The notes under the pieces were generated by a model. That model saw only the letters and a program-made list of their open reading frames with translations. It did no database searches and had not been told where the DNA came from. This document shows positions 36,719 to 46,002 of a DNA stretch of 64,000 nt, in pieces; within the stretch, counting starts at the first letter, position 1, and each line of letters opens with the position of its first letter. The DNA is taken from NCBI GenBank assembly GCA_963738615.1, contig CAVTXI010000012.1:806001-870000 (forward strand), in the 5' to 3' direction. The stretch comes from CAVTWY01 sp963738615. Its GTDB lineage: Bacteria; Pseudomonadota; Gammaproteobacteria; Burkholderiales; Burkholderiaceae_C. A program made the position numbers and the translations under genes.

Positions 36719-38185
36719 TCAGCGCCCTATCGCCTTCCACACCGCGACGCGACTCGCCTGCTCGGCCTGGCGTGCCTGCACCGCGGCCTGCTCGGCGGCG
36801 AAGAGGTTGCGTTGCGCCTCGAGCTGCTCGAGCAGGCTGGCCGCGCCGCGCTGAGCCTTCAGGTCGACCAGGCGCGACAAGTCCTGCGCTGCACGCAACT
36901 GCTCGTCGAGCGCGGTGCGTTGCCGACGCCACGTGTCGGTCGCGACCAGCGCGTCGGCCGTTTCGCGGAACGCCGACTGCACCGCACCTTCATACTGCGC
37001 CAACGCGGCGCGCTGTGTCGACTCGGCGATGTCGATGCCGGCCTGACGTCGGCCGCCGTCGAAGATCGCGAAGAAGAGGTTTGCGGCGAGCGTGTAGGCG
37101 AAGCGCCCGCCCTCGAGCATGTCGCGCAGCGACGTGCTGGCCTGCCCGGCCTGGGCCGTCAGCGTCACGGCGGGCAGAACCGCCTTGCGCGCAGCCGAAA
37201 CGTTCGCCTGCGCGGCGTCCAACTGACGCTCGGCGGCGATCACGTCCGGGCGGTCGAGCAGCGCCGTTGATGTGATGCCCGCGGGCACGTCCATCAAAGG
37301 ATCACTCGGTGCGCTCGACGCCACGGCCATCGCCGCGTCGATCTCCGCGGGCTGCAACTCGCGCCCCACCAGCAGCTGCAACGCGCTCGTGTCCTGCGCC
37401 ACCTGGCGCTCGAACTGCGCGACCGCCGCCTTCGCTTGCGCCGCGAGCACCGCTTGCGCGTTGACATCGACCAGCGACGCCGCACCCTGGCGCTCGCGCA
37501 GCGTGACCAGGCGCAGCGACTCGTCGCGGGTGGCCAGCGTGCGTTGCGCGATCGCGAGCAACTGCGCGTCGGTGCGCAGCGCCAGCACGGTGTTCGCCAC
37601 CGCGGCGACCAGCGCGAGTTCGGCCGCGCGTTGGCCCGCCTGGCTCGACAACAACTGCGCGCGCGCTGCGTCGTCGAGCGCTGCGAGGCGGCCGAAGAAG
37701 TCGATCTCCCAGGCCGGCATCTGCAAGCCAGCGCTGAAGGTGTTGCCTTGCGAGCCCTGCGTGTTCGGCGCGCGCTGCGCCGCACCACCCACGCCGAGTT
37801 GCGGCCAGCGACCAGCCTGGCTCGCGCGCAGTTGCGCCTGCGAACGCTCGACCGCGAGCAACGCCACGCGCAGGTCGCGGTTGTCGGCCAGCGCGGCGCG
37901 GATCAGGGTGCGCATCGTGGCGTCGAGCACGAAGGTGTCCCACGGCGGCATCGCCTGTGCTCCCTCGCCCGTCGCGCCGACGATGCCCGCTTTCGCAGGA
38001 ATGCCGAAGCTCGCGGCATCACGTACGGCCGTGCTCGTGCCGGGCGTGTTGGCGCAGGAGGCGAGGACCAGGCATGCGAAGGCGATCGGCACGGCGCACG
38101 TGAGCCAGCACGGATCGGGCTTGCGCGTGGCACCCTCACCCCTGCCCTCTCCCGCAAGCGGGCGAGCGAGAAAGATGGCGCTCAT
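36719..38185 (-). CDS. RND efflux outer-membrane factor (NodT/OprM-like lipoprotein)
   Basis: About 488 residues from the ATG overlapping the RND pump stop (ATGA at 38182-38185). Two OEP domains carry the usual landmarks: LIRAALADNRDLRVALLAVE, SQAGRWPQLGVGG, LDRPDVIAAERQLDAAQANV and FFAIFDGGRRQAGI, with a C-terminal coiled region. The signal peptide is odd: MSAIFLARPLAGEGRGEG is the translation of a dispersed DNA repeat, followed by a lipobox (CLVLASC) at residue 44. The native start may have been lost and replaced. It forms the outer-membrane tunnel of the pump encoded upstream. The open frame extends to 38791 but that part is a shadow of the pump gene. Confidence 0.92.
   Translation of the reverse strand: MSAIFLARPLAGEGRGEGATRKPDPCWLTCAVPIAFACLVLASCANTPGTSTAVRDAASFGIPAKAGIVGATGEGAQAMPPWDTFVLDATMRTLIRAALADNRDLRVALLAVERSQAQLRASQAGRWPQLGVGGAAQRAPNTQGSQGNTFSAGLQMPAWEIDFFGRLAALDDAARAQLLSSQAGQRAAELALVAAVANTVLALRTDAQLLAIAQRTLATRDESLRLVTLRERQGAASLVDVNAQAVLAAQAKAAVAQFERQVAQDTSALQLLVGRELQPAEIDAAMAVASSAPSDPLMDVPAGITSTALLDRPDVIAAERQLDAAQANVSAARKAVLPAVTLTAQAGQASTSLRDMLEGGRFAYTLAANLFFAIFDGGRRQAGIDIAESTQRAALAQYEGAVQSAFRETADALVATDTWRRQRTALDEQLRAAQDLSRLVDLKAQRGAASLLEQLEAQRNLFAAEQAAVQARQAEQASRVAVWKAIGR
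38132..38170. repeat. Dispersed repeat (CTCTCCCGCAAGCGGG type) in the 5' end of the OMF gene
   Basis: ACCCTCACCCCTGCCCTCTC followed by CCGCAAGCGGGCGAG is a copy of a palindromic sequence I know from many proteobacterial genomes, where it usually lies between genes. Here it encodes the first residues of the outer-membrane factor (LARPLAGEGRGEG). Confidence 0.7.
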
Positions 38186-41100
38186 GGCTTGGCCCCTTGC
38201 GTCAGCGCCGCCGATGTGCCGGGCGGCGCGGACGACGTTGGCAGCGGCGGCTTGCGGTCCCCGTGCCGCGTCATCCGCCGCACGACAACGAAGAACACCG
38301 GCACGAACACCACCGCAAGCACGGTCGCAGTGATCATGCCGCCCAGCACGCCGGTGCCGATCGCGCGCTGGCTCGCCGCGCCCGCGCCGGTCGCCAACGC
38401 CAGCGGCAACACGCCGAGCATGAACGCGAGCAACGTCATCACGATCGGCCGAAAGCGCAGGTGACACGCCTCGAGCGTGGCTTCGATCAACCCCTTGCCC
38501 TGCGCCTGCAAGTCCTTCGCGAACTCGACGATCAGGATCGCGTTCTTCGCCGACAAGCCGATCACGGTGATCAGCCCGACCTTGAAGTACACGTCGTTCG
38601 GCATACCACGCAGCCACACGCCGGCCAGCGCACCCAGCACGCCCAGCGGCACGACCAGCATCACGGCGACGGGGATGGCCCAGCTTTCGTACAGCGCCGC
38701 AAGGCACAGGAACACCGCGAGCAGCGAGAACGCCATCAGCATCGTGGTCTGCGCGCCCGACAGGATCTCTTCGCGCGACTGGCCGGTCCACTCAACCGCG
38801 AAGCCCGGCGGCAGTTGTTTGCCGAAGCGCTCCATCTCGGCCATCGCATCGCCGGTCGAGCGGCCCGGCGCGGCGTCACCACCCAGGCGCAACGCCGGGT
38901 AGCCGTTGTAGCGGATGCTCTGCATCGGCCCCTTCACCCAGCGCGTGGTCGCGAAGGTGTTGACCGCCACCAGCCGCCCGGTCGCGTTGGGCACGCGCAG
39001 CGCCAGAACGTCTTCCGGCGTCATGCGCGCCGTGGCGTCGGCCTGCACGATCACGCGTTGCAGCTTGCCGCGGTTGGGGAAGTCGTTGACGTAGGCCGAG
39101 CCGAGCGCCACCGCCAGCACCCCGTTGATCGCATCGAAGCTCACGCCTTGCGCATACGCGCGTTCGCGGTCGATGTCGATCTGCAATTGCGGCGCGTCTT
39201 CGAGCCCGTCGGGCCGCACGCCGACGACCACCTTGCTTTGCGACGCCATGCCCAGCATCTGGTTGCGCGCGTTGACCAGCGCCTCGCGGCTTTGGCCCGC
39301 GCGATCCTGCAGCCGCAGGTTGAAGCCGGTCGCGGTGCCCAGTTCGGGAATCGGCGGCGGGCTCAGCGGAAAGATGAACGCATCGCGAATGCCCATCATC
39401 GGCCCGAAGGCGCGGCCTGCCAGCGCTTGTGCCGAATGCTGCTCGCCCTTGCGCTCCTTCCAGTCTTTCAGCGGCACGAAGATGATGCCGGCGTTCTGCC
39501 CCTGCCCGCTGAAGCTGAAGCCGATCACGCCAATCACGTTCTCGACCTCGGGCTGCTGCATGAAGAAGTTCTCGGCTTGCGCCATCGCGGCCTGCGTGCG
39601 GTCGATCGTCGCACCCGGCGGCAGTTGCACGTTGACGATCAGGTAGCCCTGGTCTTCGTTCGGCAGGAACGACGACGGCAGGCGCACGAAGGCCCACACG
39701 ACGACAGCGACGATCAACACGAACGCGACCAACCAACGCGCCGCGTGCGGCAGGATGCGCGCGACGATGCCTTCGTAGCTTTTCGCGGTGCGCCGAAAGC
39801 CGCGGTTGAACATCGCGAACAGACCACGCCGCTCGTCGTGATGTTTCGCTGGCTTCAGGAACGACGCGCACAACGCCGGCGTGAGCGTCAACGCCAGGAA
39901 CGCCGAGAAGCCGATCGCCGACACCATCGACAACGAGAACTGCCGGTAGATGCTGCCGACCGAGCCGGCGAAGAACGCCATCGGAATGAACACCGCCATC
40001 AGCACCACGGTGATGCCGATCACCGCGCCGGTGATCTGCTCCATCGCCTTGACGGTTGCGTCGCGAGGGCTCAGACCCTCTTCGGCCATCAAGCGCTCGA
40101 CGTTCTCGACCACGACGATCGCATCGTCGACCAGGATGCCGATCGCCAGCACCATGCCGAAAAGCGTCAGCACATTGATCGAGAAGCCGAACACGTACAA
40201 CATCGCGAACGTGCCCAGCAGCGCGATCGGCACCACCACCGTCGGGATCAACGTGTAGCGCAGGCTTTGCAGGAAGACGAGCATCACCAGGAACACCAGC
40301 AGCACGGCTTCGGCCAGCGTCTTGACCACTTCCTCGATCGAGATACGAACGAACTTCGAACTGTCGTACGGCACCGCGTAGTCGACGCCCTGCGGAAAGG
40401 TCGCCTTCAGTTCGGCCATGCGATCGCGGATCTCCGACGCCGTGGCGAGCGCGTTGGCCGTCGGCGCGAGCTGCACGCCGATGCCGACCGACGGCTTGCC
40501 GTTCAGCCGCGACGTGAAGCCATAGCTTTGCGAGCCGAGTTCGACACGCGCCACGTCGCGCAGGCGCACCGTCGAGCCGTCGGCCTGCGCGCGCAGCACG
40601 ATCGCGCCGAACGCTTCGATGCTCGTGAGCTGCCCGCCCACCACCACCGTCGCGCTGGTCGGCTGGCCCGGCACCGCGGGCTGGTCACCGATGGTGCCGC
40701 CGGGCACCTGGATGTTCTGCGCGCGGATCGACGTGACGACTTCGGCCGGCGACATGCCGTAGGCCTCGAGCTTGGCCGGGTCGAACCACACGCGCATCGC
40801 GCGTTCGGAACCGAAAAGCTGCGCCGCGCCGACCCCGCTCACGCGCTGGATTTCGGGCTGCACGTTGCGTGCCGTGAAGTCGGCGAGCGCGAGGATGTCG
40901 ACCGCCGGGTTCACCGTGGTCAGCGACACCACGAGCAGGAAGTTCGCGTTCGCCTTGTCGATGCGCACGCCCTGCTGCACCACCGTCGACGGTAGCCGCG
41001 GATTGGCGCGTGCCAGGCGGTTCTGCACCTCGATCTGCGCCAGGTCGATGTTCGTGCCGGGCTCGAAGGTCGCCGTGATCGTGCCCAGGCCATTGGGCTG

Positions 41101-41349
41101 CGCGACCGACTCCATGTAGATCATCGCGGGCGCGCCGTTGAGCTCTTGCTCGATGACGGCGAGCACGGTGTCGCTGAGCACCTGCGCCGACGCGCCCGGG
41201 TAGATCGTGGTGACGAGGATCGCGGGCGGCGCGACCTTCGGGTACTGCGCGACGGGCAGGCGCGTGATGGCGGCGCCACCGAGCACCGCGATGAAGAGGG
41301 CGATCACCCACGCGAAGATGGGGCGATCGATGAAAAACTTCGACAGCAT
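38182..41349 (-). CDS. RND multidrug efflux permease, HAE1 (AcrB/MexB) family
   Basis: A 1055-residue pump starting MLSKFFIDRPIFAWVIALFI. Twelve membrane segments and two large periplasmic loops are present. The proton-relay aspartates are in FGMVLAIGILVDDAIVVVEN (helix 4). Other landmarks are QYPKVAPPAILVTTIYPGAS, NEDQGYLIVNVQLP, and the C-terminal GLSAKNAILIVEFAKD. It exports hydrophobic drugs with the adaptor (14 bp upstream) and outer-membrane factor (overlapping downstream). The upstream open frame to 41532 lies inside the adaptor gene and is not coding. No adjacent TetR/MarR repressor is present; the operon may be read from the propionate genes upstream. Confidence 0.96.
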   Translation of the reverse strand: MLSKFFIDRPIFAWVIALFIAVLGGAAITRLPVAQYPKVAPPAILVTTIYPGASAQVLSDTVLAVIEQELNGAPAMIYMESVAQPNGLGTITATFEPGTNIDLAQIEVQNRLARANPRLPSTVVQQGVRIDKANANFLLVVSLTTVNPAVDILALADFTARNVQPEIQRVSGVGAAQLFGSERAMRVWFDPAKLEAYGMSPAEVVTSIRAQNIQVPGGTIGDQPAVPGQPTSATVVVGGQLTSIEAFGAIVLRAQADGSTVRLRDVARVELGSQSYGFTSRLNGKPSVGIGVQLAPTANALATASEIRDRMAELKATFPQGVDYAVPYDSSKFVRISIEEVVKTLAEAVLLVFLVMLVFLQSLRYTLIPTVVVPIALLGTFAMLYVFGFSINVLTLFGMVLAIGILVDDAIVVVENVERLMAEEGLSPRDATVKAMEQITGAVIGITVVLMAVFIPMAFFAGSVGSIYRQFSLSMVSAIGFSAFLALTLTPALCASFLKPAKHHDERRGLFAMFNRGFRRTAKSYEGIVARILPHAARWLVAFVLIVAVVVWAFVRLPSSFLPNEDQGYLIVNVQLPPGATIDRTQAAMAQAENFFMQQPEVENVIGVIGFSFSGQGQNAGIIFVPLKDWKERKGEQHSAQALAGRAFGPMMGIRDAFIFPLSPPPIPELGTATGFNLRLQDRAGQSREALVNARNQMLGMASQSKVVVGVRPDGLEDAPQLQIDIDRERAYAQGVSFDAINGVLAVALGSAYVNDFPNRGKLQRVIVQADATARMTPEDVLALRVPNATGRLVAVNTFATTRWVKGPMQSIRYNGYPALRLGGDAAPGRSTGDAMAEMERFGKQLPPGFAVEWTGQSREEILSGAQTTMLMAFSLLAVFLCLAALYESWAIPVAVMLVVPLGVLGALAGVWLRGMPNDVYFKVGLITVIGLSAKNAILIVEFAKDLQAQGKGLIEATLEACHLRFRPIVMTLLAFMLGVLPLALATGAGAASQRAIGTGVLGGMITATVLAVVFVPVFFVVVRRMTRHGDRKPPLPTSSAPPGTSAALTQGAKP

Positions 41350-41363
41350 GTGCGCGCCCCTCT

Positions 41364-42599
41364 TCAGCGCGAGGGAGCCGGCGCGGCGCTCGCGGGCGCC
41401 GAGGGTGCCGAGGGTGCCGAGGGTGCCGAGGGCGACCACGGCACCGGCGTCACCGGCGCACCAGGCCGCATCTTCTGGAAGCCGTCGACGATCACGCGGT
41501 CCCCGTTGGCCAAGCCCTCGAGCACGATCCATTGGCCTTCACGCGCGCCACCGATCTTCACGTTGCGCGACTGCGGTTTGTTGTCGGGGCCGATGATCAG
41601 CACCGAGTCACCCGCCACGTCGCGCGTGACCGCCTGTTGCGGCACCAGCACGGCTTTCTCGCTCACGGCTTCGTCGATGCGCACGCGCACGAACAGCCCC
41701 GGCAGCAACACGCGGTCGGGGTTCGGCACCTCGGCGCGCAACGTCGTCTGGCCCGTGGCAGCGTCGACCGTCGGGTCGGCGAACAGCAGCTTGGCGGGCA
41801 GCGGATAGACGCTGCCGTCTTCCAGCACCACCTTCACCTCGACCGCGGTGTCGCCCACGCGACGCAGGCGCCCGTCGGCGATCTGCTTGCGCAGGCTCAT
41901 CAGCTCGGCCGCGGGCTGCGTGAAGTTGACGTACAGCGGATCGTTCTGCTGGATCAGCGCCATCGGCGTCGGGTCGGCCGGGCTCACGAGCGCGCCTTCG
42001 CTGACTTGCGCACGGCCGATGCGCCCGTCGATCGGTGCCGTGATCGTCGCGTAGCCGAGGTTGATGCGCGCGCTTTCCACGCCCGCCGCCGCAGCCGCCG
42101 ATTCGGCCTGCGCCTGCTTCAGTGCGGTCTGTGTTGCCAGCCATTCCTGCTGGCTGATCGCGCGTGCTGCGGCCAGCGGCTCGTTGCGTTCGACCTGCGC
42201 CTTCGCCTGCGCGACCGCGGCAGCCGCGCGAGCCGTCGCGGCCTGCGCGTTCGCGACCGCGGCGCGCCAGGTGCCCGAGTCGAGCGTGAACAGCACCTGC
42301 CCCACCTTCACTGCCGAGCCTTCGGTGAAGTGACGCTTCTGCACGATGCCCGACACGCGTGCGCGCACCTGCGCGCTGCGGTAGGCCTCGAGGCGGCCCG
42401 CACGTTCGCTCGACAACGTCACCGGCCCGGCCTGCGCCGTGATCACGCCCACCGGCATCGCGGGCGGGGCGCTGCCAGCAGCCGCACCTCCGGGCGGGCC
42501 ACCTGCACCGGCGCCGGTGTCGCCGCGGCCACAAGAAGCCAGCACGAAAGCCGCAGCCAACACGGCAACGTGGCAATAGGGAAACTTGGGCAGCTTCAT
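41364..42599 (-). CDS. RND efflux periplasmic adaptor (AcrA/MexA family lipoprotein)
   Basis: A 411-residue membrane fusion protein from MKLPKFPYCHVAVLAAAFVL with lipobox LASC. The lipoyl/barrel-sandwich segments flank an alpha-hairpin (VEVRARVSGIVQKRHF-like RARVSGIVQKRHFTEGSAV, then ATARAAAAVAQAKAQVERNE), with TITAPIDGRIGRAQVSEGAL and a beta-barrel. The C-terminus is a low-complexity tail of Ser-Ala-Pro triplets encoded by a 9-bp repeat (about 41395-41430). It links the inner-membrane pump with the outer-membrane factor. It lies 20 bp after the DUF481-like gene. Confidence 0.95.
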   Translation of the reverse strand: MKLPKFPYCHVAVLAAAFVLASCGRGDTGAGAGGPPGGAAAGSAPPAMPVGVITAQAGPVTLSSERAGRLEAYRSAQVRARVSGIVQKRHFTEGSAVKVGQVLFTLDSGTWRAAVANAQAATARAAAAVAQAKAQVERNEPLAAARAISQQEWLATQTALKQAQAESAAAAAGVESARINLGYATITAPIDGRIGRAQVSEGALVSPADPTPMALIQQNDPLYVNFTQPAAELMSLRKQIADGRLRRVGDTAVEVKVVLEDGSVYPLPAKLLFADPTVDAATGQTTLRAEVPNPDRVLLPGLFVRVRIDEAVSEKAVLVPQQAVTRDVAGDSVLIIGPDNKPQSRNVKIGGAREGQWIVLEGLANGDRVIVDGFQKMRPGAPVTPVPWSPSAPSAPSAPSAPASAAPAPSR

Positions 42600-42619
42600 G
42601 ATCGTGAATTCGCGTGATG

Positions 42620-43447
42620 TCATTCCGGCCCGAACCTCAGGCTCACGCCCGTGAAGAGCGACGTGTCGGACCGGCCCAAACCTTCGGGCGGCCGTGTGTT
42701 GATGCTGTGGACGAAGCCCACGTTGAGCTGCAGCGTGCGCGTGACAGCCAGCCCGAGACTGGCGTTGAACCGCGCCAGCAGTGCCTTGTCACCCGTGATG
42801 CCCGGGTACACGTCGAGTCGCTGCGACAGCGTCACGCCTTCACTGAAGCGGTGTCGCGTCTCTTCGGACAAGTACAGACTGAAGCGGTCGAACCGCGTGT
42901 CGGAGCGGCCGCCGATGACCTTCGTCTCGTCGTAGCGCTCGGTCATGTAGGCCAGTCCGCCATACACCGACAGCGCCAACTCGCCGGTATCGATCACCTT
43001 GTAGCCCACGCTGGAGGCAACCAGCGCGCGCATATTCAGGTTCACGATACGGTCGGCCTCGACGATGCCTCGCTGGCTGGTGAACCACACGGGCGACAGG
43101 TTCCAGTCGTATTCAGCGCTGCCCAGCCAGCGGTGCGACGTGGTGGCCACCACGCCATCGCTGTCGCGCCCGCGGCCGTAGTCCAGCGAGCCGGCGAGCG
43201 AGATCCGATCTTCGACCGTCGCACGCACCGCCGATGCATTCACCAACGCGGTGGAGTTGCTACCGTTACCGGCGGCCAGCGAAAAGGCCGAACCCAGAGA
43301 GCCGCGCCAAGCGCCGTCGTCGGGCACCACGGTGCGTGCGGGCGGTGGCCCCAGGCGTTGAGGCCATGCGGTCTGAGCGGCGACGGCGAAGGTGAACGTG
43401 AGGCCGACTGCAAAAGCTGCGACGACGCGGAGCATCGAGTTCATCAA
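42620..43447 (-). CDS. Predicted outer-membrane beta-barrel protein, DUF481 (YdiY-like)
   Basis: A 275-residue protein with a signal peptide (MLRVVAAFAVGLTFTFAVAAQ), then alternating amphipathic strands (GSLGSAFSLAAGNGSNSTAL, EDRISLAGSLDYGRGRDS, YDWNLSPVWFTSQRG, VSGITG... to TLQLNVGFVHSINTRPPEG) ending in SLFTGVSLRFGPE. The pattern matches the DUF481 'salt-induced outer membrane protein' group. Its start overlaps the VOC gene stop, and the RND adaptor begins 20 bp later, so it may be co-expressed with the pump. Function unknown. Confidence 0.8.
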   Translation of the reverse strand: MMNSMLRVVAAFAVGLTFTFAVAAQTAWPQRLGPPPARTVVPDDGAWRGSLGSAFSLAAGNGSNSTALVNASAVRATVEDRISLAGSLDYGRGRDSDGVVATTSHRWLGSAEYDWNLSPVWFTSQRGIVEADRIVNLNMRALVASSVGYKVIDTGELALSVYGGLAYMTERYDETKVIGGRSDTRFDRFSLYLSEETRHRFSEGVTLSQRLDVYPGITGDKALLARFNASLGLAVTRTLQLNVGFVHSINTRPPEGLGRSDTSLFTGVSLRFGPE

Positions 43448-43926
43448 CCCGATTGTGCGATCACCTCCGGCGGAGCCTGCACCAGCTCGATCAGCACGCC
43501 TTCGCCGCTGATCGGCAACACATCGTCACTCTTCGGGTGGATGAAGCAGATGTCATGGCCCGCAGCGCCGCGGCGAATGCCGCCGGGGGCGAAGCGCACA
43601 CCTTGCGCTTGCAGCCACGCCACCGCGCGCGGCAGGTCGTCGACCCACAAGCCCACGTGGTTCAACGGCGTGGCGTGTACGGCCGGCTTCTTCTCGGGAT
43701 CGATCGGCTGCATCAGGTCGACTTCGACGGCATGCGCGCCGCGACCGATCGTCAAGATGTCTTCGTCGACGTTCTCGCGCTCCGACCGGAAGTTCCCAGT
43801 CACCGGGATGCCAAGCATGTCAACCCACAGCCGGGCCAGCTTGCCCTTGTCGAGGCCGCCCATGGCGATCTGCTGAATACCGAGGATGCGGAAAGGGCGC
43901 GAACTCATGGAACTCATTGAACTCAT
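43444..43926 (-). CDS. VOC-superfamily protein, candidate methylmalonyl-CoA epimerase
   Basis: A 160-residue glyoxalase-fold protein with two beta-alpha-beta modules (ILGIQQIAMGGLDKGKLARL, then LNHVGLWVDDLPRAVAWLQA) and a C-terminal Glu in GVLIELVQAPPE. Its place next to pccA in a propionyl-CoA operon suggests it epimerises (2S)- to (2R)-methylmalonyl-CoA. However, the first metal ligand, usually His, reads Gln (IQQIAM), so another VOC activity is possible. The start is ambiguous: a 9-bp repeat encodes MSSMSSMSS with three ATGs in frame. It begins 6 bp after the pccA stop and overlaps the DUF481 gene. Confidence 0.75.
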   Translation of the reverse strand: MSSMSSMSSRPFRILGIQQIAMGGLDKGKLARLWVDMLGIPVTGNFRSERENVDEDILTIGRGAHAVEVDLMQPIDPEKKPAVHATPLNHVGLWVDDLPRAVAWLQAQGVRFAPGGIRRGAAGHDICFIHPKSDDVLPISGEGVLIELVQAPPEVIAQSG

Positions 43927-43932
43927 GATGAT

Positions 43933-45984
43933 TCAGTCGGCGAAAGAAAGAATGGGTTGGTCAACCGCAAGGCTATCGCCCTTGCCCGCCATCAGTTCCT
44001 TCACCGTGCCGTCGCGCGCCGCAGTCAGGATGTTCTCCATCTTCATCGCTTCGATCACCGCCAACCGCTCGCCCTGCATGACCAGTTGACCGGGCTTGAC
44101 GAACACGTCGGCCAGCAGCCCCGGCATCGGCGACAACAACAGCTTGCTGGTGTCGGGCGGCGCCTTGTGCAGCATGTGTTGATGAAGCAGCGCTGCGCGC
44201 GGCGACAGCACCATCGCTTCGATCACCGCGCCGTTGTGTGCGATGCGAATCGCAAGCTGCCGCGCGCCAGTGCCGCGTTCGATCTTCGCGGCAAACGGTT
44301 GACCATTGCACGTGCCGCGCACGAGGATCTCGCCGAGTCTGGCGGGGCTTTCGATGTCGTAGGCGCGCCCTTCGACGACCACGCGCGAACGCCCTTGATC
44401 GCTGAAGGACTCGACGCGCGCCGCGTGATGCGTGTGGCGGCCGTCGGGTGCCATCACGACAACAACGAAGTCGGACTGAACCTTCGCCTCGTGCCCAGGC
44501 AGTTGCCCGCTGATGCCTACCGCGCGCCCGCGCGCCTTGCGCCGCACGTAAGCCGCCAGCGCGATCGGGAACGACGGGTCTTCGTGTTTGACATGTTCGG
44601 GCGTGAAGCCCTTCGGATAGTGCCGGGCGATAAAGCCGGTGTCGAAGTTGCCTGCAATGAAGTCCGGGTGCTGAAGCAGCGCCGCCTGGAACGGAATGTT
44701 GGTCGCGATACCGCGCACCACGAACTCATTCAGCGCAAAACGCATGCGCTCGATCGCGTCGAGCCGGTCGGTGCCGTGCACGATCAGCTTGGCAACCATC
44801 GAGTCGTACTGCATCGGTATCTCGCCGCCTTCGTACACGCCGGTGTCGACGCGCACGCCGCCCTTGGCCGACACCGGCTGCGCCGCTTCCATCGTGGTCG
44901 GCGGCGGCGCGTACCGCACCAGGCGCCCCGTCGACGGCAGGAAGTTGCGATACGGATCCTCGGCGTTGATCCGGCATTCCATCGCCCAGCCGCTGCGCTG
45001 CACCTGCGCCTGCGTGAACGGCAGCTTCTCGCCCGCGGCCACGCGAAGCATCAGCTCGACCAGATCGAATCCGGTAATGCACTCGGTGACCGGGTGCTCG
45101 ACCTGCAGGCGGGTATTCATCTCGAGGAAATAGAAATCCTGGTCCTTGCCAACCACAAACTCGACCGTGCCTGCGCTCTGGTACTTCACCGCCTTCGCCA
45201 ATGCCACGGCCTGCTCACCCATCGCCTTGCGCGTGGCTTCGCTGATAAACGGCGACGGCGCTTCTTCGATCACCTTCTGGTGGCGACGCTGAATCGAGCA
45301 CTCGCGCTCATTCAGGTACACCACATTGCCGTGCGCGTCGCCCAGCACCTGAATTTCGATGTGGCGCGGGTTCTGAACGTACTTCTCGATGAACACGCGG
45401 TCGTCGCCGAACGCCGCCTTGGCCTCGTTGCGGCACGAGCTGAAACCTTCGTGCGCCTCTTTGTCGTCATTCGCGACGCGCAGCCCCTTGCCCCCACCAC
45501 CCGCACTGGCCTTGATCATCACCGGGTAGCCGATGTCACGCGCGATCTTCACCGCCTGCTCAGGCGAATCAATCGCTTCGTTCCAGCCGGGAATGGTGCT
45601 GACCTTGGCTTCGTTCGCCAACTTCTTCGACGCAATCTTGTCGCCCATCGCGGCGATGGAATAGTGCTTCGGGCCAATGAAGACGATGCCCTCTTCTTCG
45701 ACACGCCGAGCAAAGTTTTCGTTCTCGGACAGGAAGCCGTAGCCGGGGTGCACGGCCTGCGCGCCAGTCTGCTTGCACGCCGCGATGATCTTGTCGGCCG
45801 ACAAGTACGACTCACGTGAAGGCGCGGGGCCGATATGCACCGCTTCGTCGGCCAGCGTGACGTGCAGCGCGTCGCGATCGGCGTCGGAATAGACGGCGAC
45901 CGTCTTGATACCGAGCTCTTTTGCGGTCTTGATGACGCGACAGGCGATTTCGCCGCGGTTGGCGATGAGGATCTTGGTGAACAT
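43933..45984 (-). CDS. pccA: Propionyl-CoA carboxylase, biotin carboxylase / BCCP subunit
   Basis: A 683-residue fused subunit. Biotin carboxylase (residues 1-450) shows KILIANRGEIACRVI, the ATP-grasp loop KASAGGGGKGLR, EKYVQNPRHIEIQVLGD and EMNTRLQVEHPVTE. A BT domain follows, and the C-terminal biotinyl domain carries the biotin lysine in VIEAMKMENI. With PccB it makes methylmalonyl-CoA from propionyl-CoA, bicarbonate and ATP. It is separated from pccB by a small lipoprotein gene. The setting with MeaB, methylmalonyl-CoA mutase and a VOC protein makes the propionyl-CoA role far more likely than acetyl- or methylcrotonyl-CoA carboxylase. Confidence 0.95.
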   Translation of the reverse strand: MFTKILIANRGEIACRVIKTAKELGIKTVAVYSDADRDALHVTLADEAVHIGPAPSRESYLSADKIIAACKQTGAQAVHPGYGFLSENENFARRVEEEGIVFIGPKHYSIAAMGDKIASKKLANEAKVSTIPGWNEAIDSPEQAVKIARDIGYPVMIKASAGGGGKGLRVANDDKEAHEGFSSCRNEAKAAFGDDRVFIEKYVQNPRHIEIQVLGDAHGNVVYLNERECSIQRRHQKVIEEAPSPFISEATRKAMGEQAVALAKAVKYQSAGTVEFVVGKDQDFYFLEMNTRLQVEHPVTECITGFDLVELMLRVAAGEKLPFTQAQVQRSGWAMECRINAEDPYRNFLPSTGRLVRYAPPPTTMEAAQPVSAKGGVRVDTGVYEGGEIPMQYDSMVAKLIVHGTDRLDAIERMRFALNEFVVRGIATNIPFQAALLQHPDFIAGNFDTGFIARHYPKGFTPEHVKHEDPSFPIALAAYVRRKARGRAVGISGQLPGHEAKVQSDFVVVVMAPDGRHTHHAARVESFSDQGRSRVVVEGRAYDIESPARLGEILVRGTCNGQPFAAKIERGTGARQLAIRIAHNGAVIEAMVLSPRAALLHQHMLHKAPPDTSKLLLSPMPGLLADVFVKPGQLVMQGERLAVIEAMKMENILTAARDGTVKELMAGKGDSLAVDQPILSFAD

Positions 45985-46002
45985 GTCTTGGCTCCGCGAA
46001 CA

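Noticed and set aside
38186..38791. N-terminal extension of the outer-membrane factor gene
   Set aside because: This is a shadow frame inside the RND pump gene, Arg-rich and without family similarity.
41395..41430. CRISPR-like or regulatory repeat in the adaptor gene
   Set aside because: It is a simple 9-bp coding repeat for Ser-Ala-Pro at a disordered C-terminus.
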